A stretch of 64,000 nucleotides of DNA from NCBI RefSeq assembly GCF_023856365.1, contig NC_064549.1, forward strand, positions 11,301,608-11,365,607, given 5' to 3'. Shown here piece by piece: positions 38,201 to 49,800 of this stretch. Every line of letters starts with the position of its first letter. Position 1 is the first letter of the stretch. The DNA is from Brienomyrus brachyistius. Its lineage: Eukaryota; Chordata; Actinopteri; Osteoglossiformes; Mormyridae. A model generated the notes under the pieces. That model saw only the letters and a program-made list of their open reading frames with translations, did not search any database and was not told the origin of the DNA. The translations under genes and the position numbers were made by a program.

Positions 38201-41200
38201 GCTTCTCCTCTGATGCCTTCAGTGTTGCTGCCAGTGTTCTTGGCTGTATACGCTTTGGATAGACCCAGCTGCCAGCACAAACCGACGCAGAACGGGGAAG
38301 AGCAGAGTCATTTCTGCTCACCAGCATCTGAAAAATGCTGGCTAGAGGAAACACTCTCAGGCATCTTTCTTTCACATTTACTGCACCGTTTAATTGAGTT
38401 TAGCAAGATTCACAAGGGCTCCCTCTCCATTTTCATTAGAGCTTTCGGTTCTCTGCTGTCACTGGCTACCATATTCCCTCAGATTTATGCGGCCATGTTT
38501 TTGCTGTGCAGTAGTACACCTGGTGTAAGATTCTTAATCAGTGCTGAATAGTTTTCCTTACCAAGTTGTCTTGTAACTAGTTTTCTCATATTTGATCCTT
38601 AGTCATGGGACCATCAAAGCAGCTCTCTTCAGGAATGGAAAGATCAGACTCAAATGTTTTTTTTTTTGTATATTTTGACATGTGCTGTGTAGGTTGTCTC
38701 AGAAATAATGTAGCAGTAATAATAATTAAAATGTCTTCGCCTGCCAAAGTTCTGACACATTTACTTTTATTTTTTAAGATTTTTTTTGTGGTTCTGCTGT
38801 TTATGGATTTTCCATTCGCTCCAGTCTTCCTGCTCTTTATATAGATTTATCAGAATGTCTCCTGAAAACGTCAGTGTGAGCTTCCTTGTTAGTTATTTAT
38901 TAAGCTTTTGAAACCTGACAGCATGCAGCCTAATGCTCCCTGTCCCGCCCACGTCCGATTTTAATATCCCAGCCAGTGGCCTATTGCTGCTATAACCGAA
39001 ACACGAGCAGAATTTGGGAAGGTCCCCTTTGGACCAGCATCTGTAAAAGACACACTAACCCAGTTAGAAGACATTTCGTGGTCCTTGCTCCCGTCCTGGT
39101 CTCTCCTTTCATTAAAATCTCTTGACCTGTTCCTTTAATCGCCCTTCATTAGATCATGCCAATTACTCAGGTGTCACCTAGACGCGTGTGCAACAATGCA
39201 TGTGTCTGTCTCACCTGCATCGGCCTCCCCAGCAAGGTGGTGCTCGCAGACGTTTCCGAAACTCTCCCTCATTCATCTACAGCTCTGGTCGTGATGGTAG
39301 CGAAAGGATCCTGGGCTGACTAGGTTATTTGAAACTCTTTGTATCTCTGTGTACTTTCAAAAGAGCATAAGAAGAACAAGAAATTTACAAATGAGCTAAA
39401 TTTGGCCCATCAAGCTCCTTTGGGAAGAACTTAATAGCTCAGAGTTGTTAATTTTATCTAGCTCTGATTTAAAGGAAGCCAGGGTTTTAGCTTGCAATAC
39501 ACTAACAGGAAGACTATTCCATACTCTAACTACACGCTGTGTAAAGAAGTGCTTTCTCAAATTCACTTTAAAATGTTCTCCCGCTAATTCCCACCTATGG
39601 CCACGAGTTCTAATATTTAAACTAATATTGAAGCAGCCATTTCCTCTCCTTGTGGCCTATGGACTTTCTGAACCTAGCAGAACATCTGTGACGGCATGTG
39701 GTTCCTTGTCATACATTGTCTCTGCCTCTATGGATCTTGTCACCTAGTGCCAATTGTGGACCATTCGGGTCACGCAGGTCTCCAGGGGGCAGTGACTTCT
39801 TCAATCCTGGGGATGTAAACTGACAGTACTAATAAACCCTCCTGCCCCCCTCCATCCACTGGTCTAAGCCACTGCTTCGCACATTTATAACTCAAGTATA
39901 ATGACTTAACCGAAATTAATGTCTCCCGAGGGTATGAATATCGGATCAGTGTGGTATTATTAGCAGCGGCGTGGTACAGGCGGTGGATGTGGAGGTGCTG
40001 ATGTCTTCCCTGCTTGTTAAGGTCTCTATACAACAAATCGGGGGAGTGGAACGACGGCACCATCACCGTCCTGACGATGACGGCGGCGGGCTTTACCTAC
40101 ACTGCGTTTTTAATGGTGAGTCGTCACCCAATCAGGCGCACAAAGCCAGCCGCTCCTGACAGAAATCTGGTCCACTACCAAAATGGCGGAGTGACTTATC
40201 ACAGACAACCTCGCCGAACTAAAGGGGGGGGGGGGGGACTCTGAGCTGCACAAAGACTGTGCCCCTGAAAAATGCTACCAAATGGCCTGCCTTTTTCAAC
40301 CCAAGCTACTGTTATCCATGATCACATACTCATGGGCGCCCCCTAGTGTCTGGGTCCCCTTTCTCCCCCCTTACAGGTGGCCCTGAGTGTTCATTTTATA
40401 CAAATGATTTGTACTGGTAGATATGGGGGTGGGGTCTATTTCACTACTGAGGATTATCATTGTCTTCTCTCTCTTAGGTTCTCGCCCTCGGTCACATAGC
40501 TCTGGGACAGCAGCTGAACCTTCACTGGATGCACAAGGTGTCCACATGATGTTCTGCTGGCTCTCGGGCCTTCATGGGCCTGGACGTGGGAAGCTCTGGA
40601 TGGTTACCAGCCTAATTAGCTCTTAGGCATTCGCGTGTGTGTGGGTGTGTCTGGCTTCTGATGGGTTGTTTTTGAGGGGGTGTAGTTATTCACAATGCAT
40701 CACCCCCTCCCCCCCCACAGATCGGCGTCACCGCAGCTCTGCTCACCACCGTCGTTGGGATGATCTCAGTCGGCCAGACGTGGGGAGAGGAATGGGATAT
40801 CATTGCCATCTCTCTCCAGGTACAGGCCCCGCCCAAAATCATGAATGCAGATCTGCCAGCATCCATCAATTATTCAAGGCTGGTTCATACTGCCGAGTGG
40901 CTGAAGCGGTGACCTCGACTACTGACTGCTTTTAAAGGAACCGAGAGCTAGCTGGGAGTCCATAGGAAGCCTGCATTTTAAAGGCATTTTATATCAGTGC
41001 TTGCTAAAAATACAGCCTGTTTCCATCGCATGGAAGTCAAGTCATAACTCAGACCATTGCATAGTGAATCATGGCATCGTTTCCTATAGAGACAGTGTTA
41101 TAAATGAGGATTGTGTTCCTGGATTTGGTAAAGTATGGCCAGAGATATGAGATTTAGTCACCTGAAAGCTCGAACGGACCAGTATTGACATGAAACATTA

Positions 41201-43804
41201 TTGAACCCTACCACTTAAAGCCTTAATAAGATATCAACACAGTTATTTTCTATTAGTTATTGTAGTCAAATATACTGCCCAACAAGGGCAAACACAATAA
41301 CTGAATATATTATTAAAATGGAATCTCTCTTATCTTGTAACAAAATATCTTGTTTCAGCTTATGCTCGGTTTTGAAGAAACCAGTGTAAAATTTACAGAA
41401 ACCACTAAATCCACTCTAAAAGCAAGGCAAAACATCACTTTTACGTTTCAGTGTCCGCATAATTATTGTGTTGTTTTTGTAGGGCAGTATAATGGTTGAT
41501 TACATTCTGCATCCCATGAACTGTTTTATGAGCTGCTCTGATCCATGACTGTTAGGGAAATTGTATCGTCACTTCGAGGCTGTAAGAAGGAGAGGAATCC
41601 AGGTGTTTGTGTCTTTTTCCAGGCCACAGGTCCCTTTCTTCACATCGGAGCCGTGATCGCCGTCACGGCTCTGGCGTGGCTGATTGCAGGCCAGGTGGCC
41701 CGCGCCGAGAGAATGTGTAAGCCCCTCCCTTTCCGCACACCGGCGGCAGACTACACGCTACCTAGCGGGGTTCCGGCTATGATTCATTTTGTGGACTCCA
41801 GCCCTAGTCGCACCGGGGTGGCGATGGCGGCCGCGGCCTGTCACGAGAGATGCTGCCGCTGTGCGCTCTCTCGCACGCTCACGTGCCGGTACGGTGGGTT
41901 AGATTTGTGCGTCACCGCTCGGCCCGGCTGTCAGCGAGCCCAGCCAAGCGACGCCAGATGATTCAATGCTCTCCCCCAGTCTGACGCCTCCAGGTTGGCG
42001 TCATGCGCATGCAACTTCTACCCCACATGACAAAATGTTTCATCATTGTCTGTGTCTCTCATGCCCACCATCGGAGGCTGTTCCCCACCAGAAATCCACT
42101 TCCCTTGTCCAGAGGGCTAACGTGATCCGAGCTGAAATGCAGGGGTTTGTTAAACAGTGACATTTCGTAAGAACGCCAATGAAACACCAGTGGTGAATTT
42201 TCCCACCTCTTACACCTGTAACTAGAGCCCTTCTGGAACATTCCAGTCTTGCATTGACCCCCAGTCTTGACCCGATATGTCCCCTTTGCTCATGTGACCA
42301 CCTCCTGTGCGGCGAAATGGATAAGCCAGGAGAATCCTTAGGACCCCGCTTAGCGATTGGCGTTGACGTTGCGTAACCTTGGTGATGGGAAAAGAATCTG
42401 CGGCAAATATGTTGCCTTTTTTTTCTTCGTTTTTTTTCCCCTCTGAAGTTGAGAGAGACGCTGGACGCTGCTACGGTTTTTGTTTTGTCTTGCCTATTTA
42501 TCAGAGCGTAAATTTTTTTGTCATTTATCTCTGCACTGTTTATATGCTGATATATTGCGTTACGTACCTTGCTTACAGGTATGACTGACCCAAAAACATG
42601 CAGAGTGCTTTTTAATATCCTTGCTCTGTCCACTGTCCAGTTGATGCCTTTGCAGACATCTGGCACTGCTGTAAGGTGTCCCCCCTCCCCCCCCCCCCCC
42701 CCCAGGGTTCCAAGCGGCCCTCCTGCTGTTCTATGCAGGCACCCTGCTGACGCTCTACCTGGTGCCACTTGGCATCAAGTCGCCGTGCATCATGAACCGA
42801 GGCGATCTCAAGACAAGGCCCGCCATCATTGGACACCAGGGGGCGCCAATGGTGAGTTGGCCTGGCGGGACCCTGCTACGCGCAGGAAAGCGCGTTACGC
42901 TGCCCGCCCTCTGTGGCGTCTTCGCCACCGCTCTCAGGACGTGTTCTAAACAGTGTCGCGCGATGCTACCCTTTTGCGAGACTTCTCAGCTTCCCACCCA
43001 GAGATGCCCGCTACCCAGGGCCGGATTAAGAGTGTTAAGTGCTGGAACACGGCTTGCGTGATGTCACATCAGAAAGAAGAGAAGCTGATTGGTGGCTCAC
43101 AAAATTAAAAAATGGATGAAACGCAGAGAAAAGAAGGATATACAATCGCAGTCATTTTATTCGTGAGTGGGATGGGGGGGGGGGCCTTATGGAGGATTGT
43201 CCTGCTTGGTGCCCCGCCGCCCCCCCCCCCCCCAGACGCAGTGCCCCACATGCCAAAATGCCCATATGGTTAATCGGGGCCAGTCACTGGGCTGCGGGCA
43301 TCTCATGGCTGATCAGCACCTGAAGGACACCTAGACTAAACATTCTGGAAGTCCAAGACAGTCCACGACAGTTTTCATTTTAGTGCCGTCTTGGCTACAG
43401 TGTATATATTGACATTTTTATGCCACAAGATGATATAAAGCTATCTGTGCTAATATACTAATGAAAGCTCTCTCCATTTTCCCTGTCAGCTGGCTCCGGA
43501 GAACACAATGATGGCCTTCCAGAAAGCTATTCAGCTGAAGGTCAGCGGCCTGGAGACCGACGTGACTATCAGGTAGCCCAACCAGTATAAACCAGTCAGT
43601 CCAGTAGAAACCTGAGGCCCCTGCTTGCTCCCACTGGGCCTCTTGGGCAGGAAAGTAAACTGAACATTCAGTCATGAGAGATTAAGCACTCTTAGGCCTC
43701 CAATCACAATTCTTTAGTTTGTAAGCAGACCACACTTAGTTTTGATGCGATGTGCAATATTAATGCAGAGCTGTGCATTGACCAAAGGGCATTTTTTTTC
43801 AGTG

Positions 43805-43874
<70 letters not shown>

Positions 43875-46800
43875 TTGGAATAATAATAATAATAATAATA
43901 AACCAATGTTACTTAAATCCCTCAAGACAACAGATATGTAGCTGAAGCAGTGAGGAACAACAGTATGAATCTAAGCAGGTTCTGTGTTACGGGCAAATGC
44001 ACATTCTTCCCGGTTTGGTTGAATTCAGTCTTTGTTAAAATCTGGGGTGCTGCTGGCTTCCGAAATGACACCCTGGCTCCCGGGGGTCTTGGGGACGAGC
44101 CGTCAGACTGGAACCTGCTAGAGGGATTTGCCCCCCGCCCCGAGCAGCATTAATGACCCCTGACGACAGGCAGGTCTGACGGAGCCATCCCAGAGGCTAC
44201 GCTGAATAATTAAACAAGACGACAGACGCGGCCTGGCCGAGGTCCGGGCACGCGGGGCACCTGCACACTGGGCTATTTAGGCTACTTTTTTAATAGTCAC
44301 ATGACCTGCACATTCTAGAAATTTCTTAACATACTTTCCAGCACTATGACTTTAAAATACTGAGCCGCGAATGACATTCTTTTGCTTTTGTAGAGCTTCA
44401 TAGGGTTACTTGGCTATTTCTCATCCCTAATGCTCTCATCCAAACATTTTCTGCAATCTTTTTTGTACCTTTGGATGCTTATATGGAGCAGGTCAATTTA
44501 GCTACTGTTCTTAAATATAATACACGAGGGCATCTCCTTGAACTTGGGCCTGTAACCTTTAGTTGACAAGTCTGTGTTCTTAATCACTATGCTACCTGCT
44601 GCCCCCCCCTGCAGTGAGCCAGAATGGGCAGGCATGTCTGGAATCAGAAATCAGAACAGTTGGGGGGGCTAACGGCCCCCCTCCCTAGGGGTTATATTAA
44701 GCGTCACACTGTGTAAAAACCAGAAATAATGTTTCACTACACAGCGTGGATGGGGTCCCCTTCCTTTTGCGTGATCGCACCTTGAGAAGGACAACCGACG
44801 TGAAGCAGGTCTTCCCCGACAGGCAGTTTGATGCTGCTTCTATGTTCAACTGGACCGACCTGCAGGCTCTCAATGCAGGACAGTGGTTTATCAAGGTATC
44901 CCCCCATCCAACAATCATCATTCCTGTTTTTTGTTCTTGATTATCCTAATCTAGTTGTCTTTTTCATCACTTGGTTCCTCAAGCAGAGACAATTTTTTTT
45001 GTGTGTTTTTTTAATGGCATAACAGGCACTTCATTAAGTTGAGTCAAATTGATGATTTGATTATTCAACTTGAATGGATTAAGGTCTGCCACAACCAAGT
45101 GCAACGCACAGAGATGAAGGCTGTGTCCAAATTGAGGGGCTGCATCCTTTGAAGGACGTTGTCTACGTAGCCTTTATAGGCTGCGTCCTTCAAAAGTCCA
45201 CGTGATGAATCTTGGGAAATGTTGGGCTGCTATCAGGTGGATCCTTCACGACTTGGCAACAGGACGCATTCCTAGACCACATCTGAGATTTTGAAATGGG
45301 ACGGGCTTGTCGGGTGGCTGTGTTGCACTCGGTCTTTGAATGCAGCCTTTGAAGGATGAATCGCCTGAATTTGGACACATCCCAAGAGGAGTGCATCCAT
45401 AGATCCAATGAGATGCATACAAGTATAGCTGCTGGGATATCATTGGTCATTGACTTCCTGTATGAGGCTGCTGATTGGCCACCTTACTTTGGCAAGTTGT
45501 GATCTGTCATTCTGCTGGCCTCTTGTCCCACCCGCCCTCAATCCCGGCCTACAGGATAACCCCTTCTGGACAGTGGGGTCCCTGTCCAAAACAGACTTGG
45601 TGCAGGCTGAGAACCAGTCCCTGTGCAGCCTGGAGGACTTCCTGGAGCTGGCAGCTGGCTTCAACTGCTCGGTGGTCTTCCGACTGCAGCGGCCCCCACC
45701 CGGCCACCCCCACCACATGAGCTGGATAAACGACACCCTGGAGACAGTGCTGAGTTCGGGGATCCAGCAGGAGCTGGTGAGGAGTTCCCTCCAGCGACGT
45801 TAAAGCAAGAGGATGATGCATCTTATATAACCAGATCCTGTCGTACTGATAAAGACAGGAGCCGTTGCCAGGAGAAATCGAGTCTGCAGTAGAACGAAAT
45901 ATAGACTGGAATCACAAAGACCAGTTTTACGCTGGAGGCACCTTAAAATATATCTGATATTAGGGGAAGCTAATCAATTCTGTGCGTAAAGTAGATATAT
46001 TCACAGGTTTATGTGCTTATGCATGTACAGGCTACTAGCAGATGTCTGTCTTTCTAAGCTAGCTTGAGTATGTATAGAATATCAAATCAAGTGGGGCTTC
46101 ATTGTGGCACCAGCCATGTATAGTCACACAGTATACAGTGACACAGAATGGCGTTCTGCCATGCTGCACCTGTGCTAAATGCTAACTGCTAACTGCTTCA
46201 CCTTTATGCAAAAAAAGTCATGACATTGACGTACAATGTAAATATAACGTTACGATGTTTAGAATGTTGGAAGCAGTAGGGTTGCATGTAAATAGCATGA
46301 GTGAGTCAATAAATATCAGAGCAATAAGTAAGAAATAACGTGACACTTGGATGCTGGAGTTCTGCCCACCTCAGTGGCCGCTACGCTGGGTGCCCCCTCC
46401 AGGTGATGTGGACCCCAGACAAGGACAGGAAGTTGGTGCGGAAGGTGGCCCCGGGATTCCAGCAGACCTCCACGCAAAAACAGTCCCCGGCCGCTGCGAA
46501 CCAGGGGGGCATCTCCAGGCTCCTCTTGCGCTACAACTGGGCAAGCGCTCGGGACGTCCGGTACGTGTCCGGCAAGTTCCGCCGGGCTGCGCAGAAGCAA
46601 AATTTCTCACTCGTGACTCTGTTTACGCCTTGTAGCGGGGGAACTCGGCGTCGAGGGCGAGCATGCAGAAAATGAAACGGAGCAGTTTTTCTTGTTGGAA
46701 GGAAGAATACTTTTTTTGCAGTATTGTATTCAGCTGCTGCATATAGTATTGTTTGGTGTGGGTGAGTGATGCGTGTGTCTGCATGGCCTACAGGGTGCTC

Positions 46801-49800
46801 TTCGCGCACAACGTGAGCCTCACCCTCTACACTGTGAATAAGCCATGGCTGTACTCCGTACTCTGGTGCAGTGGGGTGCCTTCAGTGTCCTCTGATGCCC
46901 CCCATATCCTGAATAAGGTGCCTTACCCCATCTGGCTCATGGTAAGCCTTCCCAGTAAACCCACCCACCCCCCAACACCCTGTTTCCAGCTGCGAAACCA
47001 TATGTACTGGGAAGAGAGCTTAGCCTTCACCTGGCACCGCCCATCTGTCCTTCTATTTTGACCTTCACTTACCCCCCCCACCCCCCCCCCCCCCAGCAGG
47101 GGCCTAACAGGAAGCAGGAAAATCGCCCCTTCCTTTGTTTTTGTTTACAGTTTATATAACTGCCCTTGAGTCAGTTTTTGTTCATGTGTGAAACAGGAAG
47201 TTCTTGTACGCAATAAAAATTGCTTCAGAATTACTGATGAGATTCGTGATTGTTTTAGATGCCTAAAGATCTGAGTCGTCGTTCCCATTCCCTCTAATTT
47301 TGGGGGATTGTTTATGCTATTAAACTATTGAAAGAAAATCTCATGAATGATTGCTGGAAATTGTGGCTGGGAGCGGAACTAAATTAGCTGTTGTTTAGTG
47401 CCCTCTAGAGGTTCATCTTGCATCAGCAGTTTGTGTTTCTTTTCAGACTCCAGATGAATACTGCATAAGCTGGGTCATAACGGATCTCGTCTCCATCATA
47501 ACAGTAGTAGGAATTTTTGTATTCCAGAAGTAAGTACTGCCCTCGAACCTTGCCGCGTTCATCAGCTCACGTCACTCCACAGGAAGTGGTTACGCAGTGA
47601 AGTCCTTCAGTGATCGGTCACCCATTCTATCAGTGTCTCCGGGGTTTTATATTTCGTGTTTTGCTCCATCTCATTAGCTACCGTGTGTTTCTAAAAACAC
47701 TGATGTCAAGATTCATTAAAGATGAAATGTTCAGTCTTGTGTGGAGCACATGCTACATTACTGTCTTACTCTACTGTACTCTCATAAATCTATTTTTTAT
47801 GACACATAATTTGAAAATATGGGTAATTGGACCAAGCTCTGCTGTAAATGGTTCTGTAAAATATGATGCAAGGGTTCTGACCACAGTTACAGTGGCTGAA
47901 CCAGCACATTATAAATCTCATGTTTCACACCCGGAATCGCATCGGTGTCGGGGTTACCTCAAATGATACTGAGCTCCCCCTGCTTTCCCAGCTGTGCCCC
48001 CCCGCCAACCTCCCCCCGCCAACCTCCCCCCAGCGCTTGAGCTTTTGGCTGTGCATTTGTTTTTTGAAGGACCGGCGGCCGCTGCCCAAATCATCCAGTA
48101 CCAGTACTGCTCCCCAAGCCCCGCCCCCAAGCCTCACCAACAAGCCCCGCCCCCAAATCCCACTCCCAAACTCCACCCCCAAGCCCCACCCACAGCAGCA
48201 GCCATGCCAGTCGCTCTTATTGCCAATAGCCTACATTAGCATCTCGCTAATCCTTAATTACAGCCATTGCCATCACGCTGTCTACCTCTCCCACAGACCT
48301 TCCCGTGTGACTCTCAGAAATGTCACCCTCCTCATCAATAAATAGGCATGAATATTAAAAAGAAATCCCTCAATATGATTCTGTTTACTGGAGCGATTCA
48401 AGAGTGAAACGTTCCTTGACCTTTGCGGTTGACCTTTGGCGTCAACCTTTTCTGAGCGTGGTTCTATGTGATTCCGGTGCGATCACTCCCTGCTGCCCCC
48501 TTTTGAGTCCTCAGCAACGTGAATGATGGGCCTGTGGTCAATAATGCTTATTATTCACGCTGACATGACATCAAATATCCCCCGACCCTGCGAATGGATG
48601 AATGGGTGTCGTCCTGTATTCAGACGCGAGGCCGGTGCAGTGGCCCATAAACCGATCTCGCATCTCCCGCCTCACTCCATTGTCAGCAGAAAGACCGGGA
48701 ACTTGTGAGGTCTTGACACCGATAAGTAGGGCTTATCATTTATCGGCAGATAGAGGTTGGGGCCACTCTTTGCTTTGTGTGGGAACTGTGCCGCTAATGG
48801 GCTCCCCCTCCCTATGTATGCTTGGCTCACAAATGTCATGTCCTACCGCCCCCTTACGGCAGTAAGAACCTGATATCTGGCACTAGGTGTACCCCCTGCT
48901 CTTGAGGTGCTGCATTTGAAGCTCACTTGTCCCTATTTAATGTGTTATTGAAGGGAACGCCTTCCACTGGCACCCCACACCCCCCATCCCCCAATGAGGT
49001 GCGGGGTGGGGGTGGGGGGGGCGATGTGGGACTCCTCACTCCCAAACTGACCTCTTGATTCTCTTTCCTCTTGCTGTTTCTCCCCTTCCTTTCCCTCTCC
49101 ACTCTGCCTGACGCGTAAACCCTTCCTCTCTGCTGCATTCTGGCATCTCTCAGCTATCACATGATCAGGTAACTGGGACGACCCTCCAGACACATGGTCC
49201 CCCCCCCCCCCCCATCCTCCGATTGGCTCTTACTCCTCACTAATACTTACTGTCATATTTGCATCTTTTCTACGCATCTGCTCTTCTTTGTCAATCCATA
49301 AATACCTTTACCCACTCGTCCCACTCTTCGTACATGTCTTTAGCATCAGCTCAGTCTGTCCATCTATTAATATCTGATCATTCTAGCTGTCAGTTTGATC
49401 TATCAGTGCCCTCCCGCCCCCCCCCCCCATACTAATCACCTCTTTGCTGTTTTGTTCTATTTTTATGCCTCTTACCTCCAGCCCCGCAGCTTCCTGTCTG
49501 TTGTCCTGCTTGCAAAAAAAACAACAAAACAAATGCTTCTCTCTGTACAGCAATCAGAAGTCGAACGTCTTAGAAGCACCACTTTGGTATCTCACCACAG
49601 CTCGCTCTGTAAAGTAAAGCTGGATGTCAGTCGCACTTGTGAATGGAGTCATTGTGGGTCTTATGTCTGAGGCGCCATGCCGAGCGGGCAGGACCCGGAA
49701 TGTCATCCTTGCTCGCGGTGCTGGGTCTGTGGGCTGACGCTCACCTAGGCCCCCGCCCCGGACCCCACCTGCGAGGAGGATCAAGGGAACCCAGATAGGG

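Noticed and set aside
41545..41961. 138-codon frame extending beyond gdpd5 exon 6
   Set aside because: Only the 41623-41716 part is conserved; the rest is read-through of introns.
42043..42768. 241-codon open frame on the minus strand
   Set aside because: Antisense to gdpd5 exon 7 and its intron; poly-Gly from the poly-C tract; no homology recognised.
43012..43260. Possible DNA transposon starting near AGGGCCGGATTAAG
   Set aside because: One end looks transposon-like but no matching inverted end or duplication could be found.
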